NCBI GenBank assembly: GCA_037903475.1
Contig: JBAJFG010000019.1
Coordinates: 8,493,001-8,557,000 of the forward strand
DNA length: 64,000 nt
Source: Ancylostoma caninum
Taxonomy: Eukaryota; Nematoda; Chromadorea; Rhabditida; Ancylostomatidae
Direction: 5' to 3'
The notes under the pieces are model-generated. The model saw nothing but the letters and a program-made list of their open reading frames with translations, did not search any database and had not been told where the DNA came from. This document shows positions 1 to 12,110 of the stretch, in pieces (within the stretch, counting starts at the first letter, position 1; each line of letters opens with the position of its first letter). Position numbers and translations under genes: made by a program.

Positions 1-6
1 CCGCTC

Positions 7-336
7 TCACTCCAATTGCTTAGAGGATTCCCCTCTAGGCAGGTCCCTACTCCGGGACTCCTTCGCTATCTCTCCTGATAGCAATCCACTTGAGTGAGGC
101 CTCGGTAGCCTTCCTCCCTCGCGCTGGATGTCGTCCGGATGCAGTCGTCGATTGCGAAACACAAAGTGAGCCCCGCGCACGCCTAGGGCCTGCTTATCTG
201 CGCCTAAGCGCAAACGTGCCCCGCCCCTAGGCGGCGCCTCCGCTGACCGGCAGCAAAATGGGATTAAGGCAGCAATGGTAAGAGGCAGCGATTTACACGT
301 AACAATAAGTGAGTACGATACGTGCCTAGACATCAA
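7..336 (-). other. GC-rich open frame at left edge, probably part of a repeat
   Basis: An open frame of about 109 codons lies on the minus strand close to the left edge. It is more GC-rich than its surroundings and its translation is rich in Arg, Gly and Ser, with no signal peptide, membrane segment or recognised domain. No good splice site decides its limits. It is followed immediately by a short tandem repeat and then by a SINE, so I read it as repeat-derived rather than a host gene. A low-complexity exon of a gene outside the window cannot be excluded. Confidence 0.2.
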
Positions 337-386
337 CAGGTGAGTAACAAATAACAGGTGAGTGACAAATAACAGGTGAGTAACGG
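335..386. repeat. 18-bp tandem repeat, about 2.9 copies
   Basis: The unit AACAGGTGAGTAACAAAT is repeated at 335, 353 and 371, with one substitution in the second copy and a truncated third copy. Each unit contains GGTGAGT, which looks like a splice donor, so gene finders may call false exons here. Confidence 0.8.
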
Positions 387-514
387 CAGGAAAAACGGAT
401 TACAAATTCTCTACATTTTCATAACAACTATATACATTTTCATGACAACTCATGTTTTTGGAATCCTTTCTCCGAAGAAAACAAGAACACTATGTATTAG
501 CATTGAATGATATA

Positions 515-797
515 GGATAAAGTGGTCGGTGTTGATCAACCCCGTATTTGGGACGCGCCACGCATTCGACTTCATCTTAACATCGTAGAGACATCGAATG
601 CGTAATGTGTCCTAAACAATGACTTTCTGGGGGGAGGGGGGGGGGACATTCGATGTATTAATTTAGCACTTCATCCTCTCAGACTCCTCTTGTACCAGTT
701 TACCGAATCCGGAGAGATGGATGGCTTGAGTGGCCAAAAGCGTGACCAAACAGACTATCTAAAGCATCCGCGCCTCTCCTTTGTACCACACACGCCC
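515..797 (-). mobile_element. Diverged copy of the 13.4-kb tRNA-derived SINE
   Basis: This stretch aligns over nearly its whole length with the element at 13441-13724: both start with GGATAAAGTGGTCG on the plus strand, share GCCACGCATTCGACTTCATC, and run through the same body to an end near CACACGCCC. The internal B-box region that is intact in the other copy has decayed here, and a G-rich run has expanded in the middle. I cannot find a convincing target-site duplication, which fits an old insertion. It lies just downstream of the oxidoreductase gene, beyond its likely poly(A) site. Confidence 0.75.
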
Positions 798-838
798 ATA
801 CTATGACCACAATCAGACAAAAATATGCTCTCAGCAAA

Positions 839-844
839 TTTATT
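839..844 (-). other. Candidate poly(A) signal of the nucleoredoxin-like gene
   Basis: AATAAA on the minus strand, about 220 bases beyond the stop codon at 1063. It is the first canonical hexamer I see downstream of the gene. Cleavage would fall shortly after it, before the SINE copy. Confidence 0.4.
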
Positions 845-1062
845 ATTAACTATCGACCATGGTACATCAAAGTGTGATTCTTAATCAAAATCAATCAAAT
901 TCATGAAAAGTTACCAACATTTGGAATGTTGAAAAAAACACCAAACCAAATAAGAATTGATGCGAGTGTGTGAGCCATCATATGAAGTGAGTATCATGGG
1001 AACAGGCAAGGAGGCAATTCACAGGTATAGTTGAGAAAATGGTTGAAATATTGTTAACGTAT

Positions 1063-3883
1063 TCACATGTAGAACGCCTCCCACTCCTCGAAGAGTGCTT
1101 CAGGATCGTCGGCGGCTTTCTCCTAGGAAGACTATTTTATACAAATCAAATTACAGTAGCACTATCAAAATATGTGACCTCGTTAAACTGAAAGTACCCC
1201 CTAAGAAACTGGCAGCGGTTTAAAGCTACCGCACTATTTGAGTGAACATTTTCAAAGAAAAAAAAAGAACAAGAAAAGAATGGGAGAGTAATTGAAGGAA
1301 GTAATAGTAGAAAAAGTAGTAAAAGTATTGGTATTACTACAGTGTTTTCAGAACAACAAAGTTTTTATAAATATTATAACATAAATATAAAGTGATATTT
1401 GAGTGGAGAATTCAGTACTTCTCTCAATCGAATCCGACAATACTGCTGTAGATCCACCAACCCACTAATCTAACCTAATTCAACACTTTCTCCAATCTCT
1501 CACCCACGAAGAGTTCATAAATGATCAACTACCACTCTATGCAAACCACAAACCTGAACCTCCTGGCGAGCATCCTTCACAACAACAGTACCGTCGGGCT
1601 TGATGATTCTCATTCCCGGAATCGTTCTCGCCTGATATTTCTCCAGCAATTCTCTAAACAACATAAAACCAATAGGATATATCCCTTAAAACACGAAATT
1701 AAGGAACTAACTCGATTTTGGGATCTCCAAAAGGAATGAATGTCCAGTCACCCATGTGTTCATCGTAGTACTCAAACAGCTCGTCAGCTTCCTTGTCCCG
1801 GGAGACTAGCACGATCTCAAACTCGGGATGAGTCTCCTTGATTGCCTCATAGAATCTCTAAAGCAATTGTTAAGATCATCATCATGTTAAGATCAGTGCC
1901 TTTCCATTACTTTCCTAAAAGTTTCTATTTCTTGAACTCGTACTTCACTTCTTCTACTTTTTTACTCTTGCTTTACTTTTTTACTCAATGAAGTCCACAA
2001 CTGAGAAATCGATAGTCAAATCTACCACTTGGAAATCGGCACAAACTACGAACTACTCAACATATTCTCGTTTTTTTCTTAGTGTAGACGAACTTCTGCA
2101 CAATTTCTAAGCTAGCGACAACACCGCTGTATCCCAGAACTTCCTATTTTAAAATTTTTTCCCAGTTGAACGAACTGAACTGAAAAGAGAGATGTGATGT
2201 AATGTAATGGAAGTTGAGGATTCAAAGTTTCGCGGCAGTTTAGGGACAATTTATACTTTATGCGAGCGTTTGACGCTCACGCGTCTACAGGATGAAGGAA
2301 ACGGCCAGTAGCATCGCTAACGCGGCTCAGATGCACACGTTTGCAGCCTCTTCATTGAAGATGCATATGATGCGTTGACCGGTCTTCATAGAAAAACTCT
2401 CCAAATTATCTTTGTAACGCACAGAAAAAATAATAAAGCAGATAGCAATGCTCACCTTTAATTTGGGAGTGAAGGCTCGACATGGAGGACACCAGCTGGC
2501 AGAAAAATAGAGACCGACCATCTGAAAAAGAATTTATCTATAATTCTCTAGTTTGGGTGGTACGAATATCCAGATATCCAGAGTCCTACCTCGTGACAAC
2601 CGATATCTCCTACACATACAGCTCTTTTTTGCTGTATGTATAAGAGATATCGGTTGGTACGAGGTAGGACTCATGAATTAAAATAACCCACAAGCAATAC
2701 CGTCCAAAACACCTCTCTTGTATTTGCCTACAACGCTACTGTACAGGGGACGTCAATCGCGACGGCACTTCCCGCGGCCCAAAGCACCGCACCACCTACA
2801 CGGAGCGGCCGGGCGCTATGGATATCGGGTGTTATCTCGCACGCGTCGCGTAGAAGGTGCGATGCTCCAGGCTGTGGAGAGAAAATCGTGATTGATGTTC
2901 CCTGTATGCTCTACATTTGAGTCTAGGTGCCTCGGATTCACTGTTAGTGGATTGCAGATGAGCACTTTCGCAGCAATTCCCTAGTTATTTCTAAAATTCT
3001 GGACGAGTGATTCTCTCCAGGCTGTTTTTGTGAAAAGTATTCAACAATTAACAATATCGTGCTGTTATTTGCTCGAAAAAGTCGCTAACGGTGTGATAGA
3101 AAAAAGCTCGAGATGCATAAAAGCGCATTCTCTGTATACCAGCTCTTAGCCAAAACTTGCCTCCGAGAGCTGGCCTAAACTTCGATAACATTACTGGGAA
3201 ACGTTCAAATAGTCATCATATTTTCCAAGGAAGTTGCCATATTTTTGCCGGTTTTCCAGCTCCATAATCTAATATCTCACAATCAGAAAAAAAATTGGAA
3301 GACATGAAGACCTAAGAACAGAGGTTTCCTCACTCTTCGCTCCCCAATATCCCGAGTTCTGGTCGTAGGGCGTCAGAGACCCGTTCATGCGATAAGCAGG
3401 AGCCCCTGGATTATATCGCCCACCGAAGTTATCGTTCGTTGAAGTTATGAAAAAGAAATGAGGTCAACACGAAAACGCGCCCTTTCTTTTACGTCAACCA
3501 CATCACATGGGACAGCCAAGTCAAGTGAATTCCAAAATGTGGTACTATTCCCTATAACCCTATAAAATTGGAATCATGGTACAAAACAAATACCATGTTC
3601 GTGTTCAACCCCTCAAATAACGCCTCTACACAGAGTTCTGGCGAAAATTTTCTTTGAAAAATTTGGGGCATCTAATGTGGAATAGTGCCCAAAATATAAT
3701 ACAAAAAGTACAGTTTCAGAGATGCAACTTAGAGACGCAGTGAATTCTACACAAAAATTCGAAATTTCTCTGAATACAGTAGGTGAAGTTCGAACGACTC
3801 ACCTTCCCTTTCAAATAATCTCCAGCGTCAACTTGACTTCCGTCCTTCAGTTGTATCTTGACACCAGAAAGGAGCTCAGACAT
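1063..3883 (-). CDS. Nucleoredoxin/tryparedoxin-like thiol oxidoreductase, five exons, 150 aa, complete
   Basis: Exons on the minus strand, in order: 3883-3803, 2521-2456, 1857-1712, 1653-1554 and 1122-1063. All introns are GT..AG and every junction keeps frame, giving 150 residues. The product has a thioredoxin fold of the nucleoredoxin/tryparedoxin type: strand and loop VGLYFSASWCPPCR at residues 29-42 with catalytic Cys38 and Cys41, the stretch FEIVLVSRDKEADEL typical of the family, and the cis-proline motif TIPGM with Pro110. The length matches small nematode family members that consist of one thioredoxin-like domain. The ATG follows an AG acceptor by four bases, consistent with trans-splicing. 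Such proteins reduce disulphides, probably in the cytosol with thioredoxin or glutathione as donor; the partner is inferred. No break or missing residue is seen. Confidence 0.95.
2581..2672. repeat. 92-bp inverted repeat in intron 1 of the oxidoreductase gene
   Basis: Two 42-base arms with about 38 matching positions are separated by an eight-base T-rich loop. The outer ends are GAGTCCTACCTCGT and its complement. It lies 60 bases upstream of exon 2 in the transcript sense, so the intron RNA can form a long hairpin near the 3' splice site. It may be a small foldback element; no clear target duplication is visible. Confidence 0.85.
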
Positions 3884-3898
3884 GATCCTACAAAAACA
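3884..3898 (-). promoter_or_regulatory. Probable spliced-leader acceptor before the oxidoreductase start codon
   Basis: On the minus strand a T-rich tract TGTTTTTGTAG is followed by GATC and the ATG at 3883. An AG acceptor this close to the start codon with no upstream donor is the usual sign of trans-splicing in nematodes. Whether SL1 or another leader is used cannot be told. Confidence 0.55.
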
Positions 3899-6070
3899 GT
3901 TCCCTGTAGCGAAGATTTTGTGAGATAGTCACTGAAGTGAAAGCAAAACACTGAGCATAAAACAACATGGCAAGAATTCGGCAGAACGAATCAGAGCGGA
4001 CAATTTGAACAGTGAAGCTTCGCGCCAATTCATCGGGGTCGCGTTCGAGCACGAAATCTGCAGACCTGTAGCCTCATTTCGTGTGCGAAAGCACCTAGAG
4101 CTCTTTTCACACTAATTAGGAGGTAGATCTCTGGCAGATCCCATTGAGATGATTTGGAATGCCAGCAGTGACGAGTACTACTAGAACGCAAATCATTTCT
4201 TCTTTTACGAAACTTTGGGACTCACATTTGGCTCTGTTTCGAGAAAATACTAGACATTTTGCTTTGGCTAGTTGCATTACGGTGTAAAACTCTAAATGCG
4301 CGCACACTTTTTAACTTATAGCACTGTATTATCTAATGTATATGCCCAACTGTCTAAGGTAGCTTGAAGAGCAGGTGGACTATACCACTATACGTATCTA
4401 GATAGTTCGTTCGGAAAGACTCAATTTTTGTTTTTTTTTTAGAAAATTGGAAGACTGCCAACTTTGGTCACAGACCTGTGGTGGAATCAGCTACCAAATA
4501 AATTCTTCTACGTAGTATCTTGAACATCAGATTCAACAGGTTTTTTTGAGACAAATTAGTTTCTTGTAAGGGGCGGGGGAGGGCGTGCTACAAGTTATCC
4601 TGGGTCAAACACCATACTAATTGTTCTTCCATGTTCATGGTTATTTACAAACTTCTTCCTCACATTAGACTGTGCTGTCCTTCCTGACCGATATTCATAT
4701 TGTTTCTGCTGTTTGAGTTATTGGCCTTAGAAGGGAATGATCTATTTCAACAGTTCTTCGAAGGAATTTTCAAATTGTAATAATTTCAGAACTAAGAATA
4801 AAACTGAGAATCAAACCCGAATTCACTCGTGGAGCTATGTAGGAGCCTAAGCCTAGCTTCGAAAAAAAGCAACATTCATAGACGGTTTTGGTAAGCATCC
4901 ACAATTCTTCTCGCCAAAAACTGGGACTGAGAAATTCACCATAACAATTTACAAACGGAAGGGACATGCTTCATGAAAGGCTCGATTTTCTTCACTTGTG
5001 ATCTTTCTTAAATCGCAACTTTCATGACAGTGTGCTTCTCCAGTATGCTAGGTATGAATCCAATGACAACCATGATATTTCGCTCTTTCTCTCAGGTTCC
5101 CCTGCGAGTTGAGGTTGAATGAAGTTTTGAAGCTTTAGAAAATTTGAAACTTTAGAAAAGTTATTTCATACATATTTCATTCCAAAGAACACAAGAGAAC
5201 AAAACTGCACCGTGCTGAACCATCAATTTTCTTTCAGAGTTGTCCGCTCTAGTCGGCCTTTCGCACCCAAATTTCGCAAAAAGTCTTCCGAACTAGCAGA
5301 AGAATTATTGGCGCAGTGATCACGAATATCGTATACGTTTTGTACCGTACGCTTTTCTGTAGAGTGACTGTGAGATATTCCGGTTTGTCACTTTAAATAA
5401 TGATGAAATAATGAAGCCCCATCCTTCTTTTATTCTTTCATTGGCACCAGTTTTAAGAAACTTAAGCAAAAACTTGTAAATTTAAGTATCCTCTTCGAAA
5501 TTGTCAGTCATACTCATCTTCCTTAAATTTATTAGCAACGGTCATAGTTCTGATGCTAAGCATACTAGTAATGGTAGTAGTAACTAATGACAAAAAATCT
5601 TTCTGAAAGATGTGTGCCGCATTTTCTGAAAGGCGAACCAGAGCACGTTTCGAAATGGACCACAGCAAAAACTTTCAAGTTCTTCGTTTGGAAAGAAAAT
5701 CATTTTAAGCACAAAATCTCAACCGAGAATGAAGCTCATATTCAACACTACGCTTTGCTTGCAGAAATGTTATCAAAACAGTGGTTTGAATACTATGAAA
5801 CGGTTCCGAAAAAAAGAGAAGGACCCTACATTTTGATATGATAGTGTAGGCATCTGTTTTTGCCCATGTCAGAGGAATTTTGTTAATTGTCAGAAAAGTT
5901 GTTATTCACCGAGAACGACGAATATTTTTCGACACGCGAACACTGCCGATTTACGGAAAATGCCGAGGGGAGAACCAGGAGAAAAGCGTTGCATCTCGAC
6001 AACAGTGTGACCGCACATTCACATGCTGTCGCTGTGCAAAAAAATGTTGAATTAAAAAGGGAATACTTCC
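3899..6070. other. No gene recognised between the oxidoreductase and the first hAT MITE
   Basis: The stretch is AT-rich. It should hold the promoter of the minus-strand oxidoreductase gene, but I see no diagnostic element. Open frames at 5587-5841 and 5887-6168 have no recognisable domain or convincing splice sites and are treated as chance. Confidence 0.5.
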
Positions 6071-6085
6071 TTCATTCAGTGATTC

Positions 6086-6357
6086 CAGTGGCGGACGCAG
6101 GGGGGGGGGCGCGCCCTTCCCCGAGAATGGGTCGCCAAATTTTCGAAATTACTTTACAATACAAATAAAAATCTTGTGTTAGTTCATTTTTAATTGTTTA
6201 TTTTTATTATTATTTTTAATATACTTTTTATCTATTGTTTATCATTATAATTAATATTATTATTAATTTTATTTTCCGTCTGGGTCCCCGAAACGGCGGA
6301 GACCCCACTTTTCTTCCCATGCCCCCCCCTCCCGCCCACTTTCTGCGTCCGCCACTG
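6086..6357 (+). mobile_element. hAT-type MITE, copy 1, with perfect 8-bp target duplication
   Basis: The 272-bp element begins CAGTGGCGGACGCAG and ends with its exact reverse complement (15-bp terminal inverted repeats). It is flanked by AGTGATTC at 6078-6085 and 6358-6365, an 8-bp duplication as made by hAT transposases. The interior has G-rich or C-rich subterminal tracts around a very AT-rich core and no coding capacity, so it is non-autonomous. A second, inverted copy lies at 55248-55512. Class assignment rests on the duplication length and the CAG..CTG ends; the mobilising transposase is not in this window. Confidence 0.9.
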
Positions 6358-6371
6358 AGTGATTCTTTACC

Positions 6372-6472
6372 ACTCCTTCAGCTTTTCTAACAACTCAATG
6401 ACTTCTTTCTTTCTTCTCTTTCTAACTTCGGCTTCCTTACTCCTTCAGCTTTTCTAACAACTCAATGACTTC
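6372..6472 (+). repeat. 34-bp direct repeat, 67 bp apart, beside the hAT MITE
   Basis: Identical 34-base segments starting ACTCCTTCAGCTTTTC occur at 6372-6405 and 6439-6472, separated by a pyrimidine-rich spacer. The first begins seven bases after the MITE target duplication. This looks like a recent local duplication. Confidence 0.85.
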
Positions 6473-7626
6473 CTGTCTAGGAAGAAATTCAGGTTGAAGG
6501 ACCAATTATTCTTGGCCGTATGTGCTTGTTCTGATTAGCTCAGAAAAATTCTCCGCAGGGAAAGAATTAGAAGCATAAAAGAGGACTGGACCAAGTGTGC
6601 CGAGCTTCGACAAGATTCGGCTAAAATATGAGTTAAGAACTGGATCTGAGTGGCTTTCTTTTCGTTGTCATTCCGGGAACTTTTGAACCTACCCTCGTAG
6701 CCTCACAACTCTTTCATTATTCAACTTTCTCGCTTTTTGTTATTAGTTTGGTGCAGAAGAACGCATTCTTCTCTGTTCCACGAAGAACTCTCCGCATGCA
6801 TGAGCTGAAATTCCCCAAGCGTAATCCTCACAGTGTAACCACGATTTTCTTGTCCATGCGGTAGTGTAATCCTTTTTTCCAGACACGGAAACTGGTGGCG
6901 AATTGCTGTTGATGTCCTTGGGATCATTTGAGCCAAAGCTATTCGGTGGCGTCGCAATCTGACGTCACTGCATCCTGTTGCTGGTGATGTTTTGGCAGTG
7001 AATTGTCGAGTAGTGGTCAACATGTTTTTATGAGTCGATTGTATAGCATTCGAGATAGTGAGCAATTCTGTAAAAATTATAGCAAGTAATGTGAGGACAA
7101 CAGTTTTCAGAGAATATGTGATAAGATAGTAATTCCACACAGAAAGATTTCCCCCTCAAGCTTCACTGGTTAGGCCGCTATAAAATACAGAACAGGCCTA
7201 CGCGCTCTACGTAAACTTCCCGATATGTGCTATATGCCCAGGCCAGTCTTTTCTCACGGTTTGCTCAGTGATGAGTTGATGAATCGCCCGTTATTTGAAT
7301 TGTGTAAGCGGCCTGCCCGGTACCTGCGCCTTTCAAACCATTTACAGGAGCTTTCCCGGTGTCCCAAAAGAGAAGCAGGGACCTGCTTGGTACTTCGGAA
7401 ATAATGTTGCATACGGGAAGAAAGGGCAGGGACTGACTAACTAGCTTCAACGTGATTTGAACATTGTGTCCGTGTGCATATTAGTTGCTAAGATAAATTC
7501 CCGCTGTTCTTAAATTTTTGACAAAAAAAAATTACATAAAATCATATAACAACAAATACCAAGTATGGACCACAACAGTCGCTGATCTTTTGCCATCTTC
7601 GCAGCAGGAGCTCGTCTCCCTTGCTT

Positions 7627-8930
7627 CGAAAACAGGGTCAAGCGTGATGATGGTAAAAAGTCGATCCCCATACGACCCCTCCCGCCTTTGAGCCACCAAA
7701 AATACGACCCCCCCCCTTTGCACACAAATTTCCTTCTATGCTTGCAGAATTTAGATATTTAGATATCCCATTTCAGGTGTTCGTACTGCGAGAGGTGTGG
7801 TGGAGCCAGAGCATAGGAAGGAGACAGAGGCTCTTTTGTATCTAACTAGTTGTTTGGAAGTTTTTAGGAAAACGTTGAAATGTACGCGGTGGACAAAAAA
7901 ACGTGCATTAACTACATATGCAATGTTGCTTACGTAACTAATGAGGCTCGAACACATCAAGAAAAAACATCTATATACATCATCTACATGGTGAAGGGTT
8001 CGATCCCTACCGAGGCTAAAATTTTTGCTGAGGGTTAAAGCGTGTGCGGTGAGCGAAATTCAGTCTGAAAAGTCTGAAAGCGTCCGTACAGAGTTTCTAA
8101 ACGAAATACTTTCGTATTCGTCACTAAAAACAACCATACACATCATCGAAATGGTCAAGGGTTCGATCCCCTCCGAGGCTAGAATTTTTGCATGGCGTAA
8201 AATGACACGCGCTTGTAGTAAATTCGAGATGATCGACTGTAAAGCACGAAATAACTGTTTATAGGGGTGGAGGACTGGGTAAGACTTTCAATACGGACCT
8301 GCGAAAATTTCAGTCTAAAATTTTGACTCGTTCAGAGACATGGTTGTAGTCGGACACGAATATCAGAAGATCTGGCCCGTTGAGATCCCAATTTTTTCAG
8401 GTTTTTAATAGTCGAAGGTTTGCTCTTTCAGGTTGTATAGCTCGTTTTTCCGCAGCTGCTTCCACAACTCCGTCGATAAAAACATGGAAAAAAGGCCATT
8501 TTTATCGACGAAACTTCACCTCCGTAATTCCCGTGCTGAATCTTTCCTCTTGAAGCTGGAGACCTGAAACTTGGGGGTAAAGCACAAAGCACTATTGAGT
8601 AGGGTCCATAAAATCACTTTTTACCGGCCTGCAGGACTGGGTAGGACTCTCAGTACGGACGTGCTAAAATTTTAGCCTATAATCCCCACTTTTCACTATT
8701 CAAATCATACTGTTAAAACCGTTTAATCACGTCAAAACAAATTCTGCGTATGGATTCATTGTCTCAGTGTCCCACTTCTTCCGTTTTTTCTATCTTTTTT
8801 TCTACCCCCTATTCCACACTAAGGCACCCCCCTCCCGACCACGACCCCTCCCTTACGACCCCCCTCTTTCCCACCCCGTACGACCCCCCGCTTGATAATT
8901 TATCGACACACGCTTGACCCTGTTCGAAAA
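7627..8930. repeat. Mosaic repeat of about 1.3 kb with inverted ends and internal direct repeats
   Basis: ACAGGGTCAAGCGTG near 7632 recurs inverted near 8909-8923, so the block has short inverted ends. Inside, a segment of about 55 bases containing GGGTTCGATCCC occurs at 7974-8030 and again at 8137-8192 (163-bp spacing). A second pair beginning GGACTGGGTA lies at 8272-8316 and 8634-8678. A perfect 12-bp hairpin, CGTCGATAAAAA with its complement, sits at 8471-8510. Short runs of the type TACGACCCCCC occur near both ends. No transposase-like frame is visible. It is probably a decayed non-autonomous transposon or nested set of repeats; the class is unknown. Confidence 0.55.
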
Positions 8931-9489
8931 TCTATGGATTGCGAGGCAAAGAAGTGAGTTGAGCGATGCTAGAGGTCACTGACTCTGGCACATTGGCTCT
9001 CGCTCAGTAGAAATTCTTTTAGTCTGACAATCAGCGTTAGAGTAGGTTTCATGCTACATAATGCGCTATTAAGAATTCCTCTGCGAACTCTTTGCGTTTC
9101 CAGAGAGTTCGACCAATAATATTAAGGCCCCTTCAGTAATGTGACTAAACGGTGTGAATTTCACAGAGCGTTTGGAACTTGTCCCAAAATTCCACCTATT
9201 AGTGTCCGCAAATGGTTGGTGTTTGTAGCCACAGTGGAAAATTCCCACTCTGATTTGCTTCAACTCGAGAAAAACGGCGTAATCAAAATTTTGGATTACC
9301 AAGTTTGGTGCTTGTGCCTGAGACCGCTCGAAAATAAAATGGAGAGATACGTAGAGCACCAGGGAGAATAAGAATGGCCTTGAGATTACTCCACCCAGAC
9401 CTGGTTACTCCCATGCAACGTTAGGTAATTTCATTATTTGTGCAAGTGCAGTTACCGGAATTGCATTCATGAAGGGTTCACTCCGAAAT

Positions 9490-9660
9490 TACTCAGGCAA
9501 TCGTGGGGTTGACTGCGGGTGGAAATGAGTCCTCCACTTGCACCTTGGGACGGAACCCGAATCGCGGAGCACTTACCCCCCTACATGTCGCAGACGTCCC
9601 CCACGTGCCCTCGCGGCTATCCTCGACCCTGCAAAGGGATGCCGCTTCTTCACATCTGTT
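9490..9660. repeat. Repeat segment with a second copy of its core near 63.4 kb
   Basis: GCAAAGGGATGCCGC at 9631-9645 recurs at 63408-63422, with further similarity downstream (CTTCTTCACA against CCTCCTCACA). The local sequence is GC-rich and unlike its AT-rich surroundings. The full extent of the repeat cannot be set from two partial copies. Confidence 0.45.
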
Positions 9661-12100
9661 CATATGACAAAATCTGAACAGATCACGTCTGCTTTCTAGC
9701 AAATTTCGCCTATTTTCCGCCGAAATATTTCCCCATTTCGCCCAAAAATACAAGTAAATCTCCAGAAAATAAGCGAAATACGCTCGATTTTACTCGAGTT
9801 GCGCTCGGAAATTAAGCGAAATCTGTTGGAATGTGCGCAAAAAGCGCTGGATTTTCGACATTCTATCCCCTGGGACAGCCAGCGCACTAACACCGCCGCA
9901 GGTTCGTAACAAAAATACTGCTCATTTGAGAGCATTTTGTGTTTTGAGTATTTTACATACCCAACCCAACTCCAGTCCTTCCCTTCCTCGGTACATCCAG
10001 CTGCACATCCGCCGTACATTGAGATGGTGAATTTTCCTCAGTTCAACGAGGAATAATTCAACGGCAGCACATCTGAGGAATCCCGGCGGAATACAGCCCG
10101 TCGGGGGGCATGAGCAACACGTTCTGCTCAAGCAGAACGTCGATATCCGCTCCCCAACTCAGAAAGTAGGCGGGGAAATGGGGGTCCTACCTGCTGTTCG
10201 ACTCCACGATTGTCTGAGTAATTACAATAAGATACAGAAATAGGTCTCACATTCCATAATGATCGTGGGATCATGCGCTTTAAGACTATGGAATGAGCAG
10301 AATCTAATCGGTATTCATTTATTGGAACCTTCAAAAATGCCTATGCGAAAACAGCAGAAACTTATGTTACAACCTAATAAAAAGCGGTTCTGAATTTTGG
10401 TAGTACTATTTGGTGCAAGTATTTCCGGCTTCTCTTTTTCTGCTGGGGGTACCCAACACAAAATAGCAAAATTTGTATTAAGGACGTATCAAGGTGACTG
10501 CAAAATTGTTAACCGTTGAGTAGCAGTTCTTCTGTTATTCTTTAGATCTACAATCATTGTCCCAGTAGCGTAATTTTTGTGGCGCATTGTTTTGGTATAT
10601 CGAATGAATAAGTATGTACAAAAATAGACGTAATGCACGCAGCGACGACCCCAAAATCACTGGGGAAGCCACGTTATCTGCTGCAACACTCTCCTATTCT
10701 TAAACTACGTAGAGGTTTCGGATGTCTCACAAAGGTCTCACCCAGGTGCTGAGCTCCTAGAGAGGAACGGAGCAATGTGCAGGTTTGGCGTAAAAGGCAG
10801 GTAAGTTAGTAGATAGTCTTTTCTTCAGGTAAATTCTGGTCCGTGTATCATTGGAATTATCCATAGTAAACGTTTTAACCTGCCCAAATTTGACCTTTCA
10901 CTGACACCCTTCAAGATTTTTGCCCACACATGACGTTGCCTATATCCAGCTATTGCTCATGGTTGACATACCCATAGGTATAAGATTACCCATGATGTAT
11001 CCGAGCCCTGGATGTGTGGTGTCCGTTTGAACCGTGAGCAAGTTCTTCACATCTCTCTGCACATCTCACCCATCCTACCGGCATTCGGGCACGAAAATGG
11101 TGGATGTAGAATTGTCAGTTTAATGCCTCTAAGCGTTACAGCGGCACTATGCGTCTCCCCACTATTGATATCAAATACATATGTAGTGCTTTACTTGCGC
11201 AGAGGGGAATTTAGTTGTATCGTATCGTACTATCTTCAAGAATGTGACTTCTAAGTTGTGCATACACTACTTAAACTGCCAAAAGGTGAAGATGCATCTG
11301 CTCAACACCAGACTTCCTTATTCATAGTCTGTTCCGCTTGAGAGAATTAATGGATACGTCCTGGAGAAGAAAACAACCCGGAAAGGTGTGCAGAATTCCG
11401 AGAGATACCCAAAAAAAGCCATGCGATACGCACAGATACTCGAATGTAGTGGTTTTTTGGGTGGTTCCTAAAGCTCAACCAATAGCACCTGAATTATCCA
11501 AGGGAAGGTATTGATTCTAGGAGGATGGAAACCTACCATAAAACATATTATAGACTTGCAAACTCGATTCCAATATCAAACAGATTGGAGGAAGGATTTC
11601 AATGAAAAGGAAAAGTTGTCCTGATGGTGGGAACTTTTGCGAGTTCAGGTAATTCGATTTCTGTGATTTTTTCCGTTTCAGTTGATGTTATGGCAACGCT
11701 TTTGACTCCACCTTAATCTATCCCCATCAAGGATGCGGAAGTAAATTTCCAGCAGAACCCTGGGAAGACCTTTCTCTGCCAGGCGGCTGTTGTACGCTCT
11801 GGGATGCGATGAAATTGCGACGACAATTAAAAACGACACAGACACGCACAATTAACTAGGCTTTATTAGTACACACAGCAGTAGGCGCACGGGAGATCAC
11901 TGGACAGAACGGAGAGAGAGAGCATCGATGGATAGGTCAAAGAGTACGCTAGAGCAGTCTGAAAACAACAAAATTGGCGGAAGAAAAATTCAAAGGAAAT
12001 GTAACAAAAGAAAGTGTCTGGACAAAGTCATGACTTTTGATGATAATTTGTGTCAAAAATTGTTATCACTGAGGGGATTATCAGACGATTACGTAATAAA
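9661..12100. other. No gene recognised; probably repeat-derived sequence
   Basis: Several open frames overlap on both strands between 9690 and 10340 without a domain or consistent splice structure. The remainder to 12100 is AT-rich with only chance-length frames. I see no RNA gene here. Confidence 0.4.
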
Positions 12101-12110
12101 TCGACACTAA

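Noticed and set aside
6721..7140. 139-codon minus-strand ORF with a hydrophobic N-terminal part resembling a signal peptide
   Set aside because: It begins at GTG rather than ATG, another minus frame over the same bases reads equally well, and no splice partner was found.
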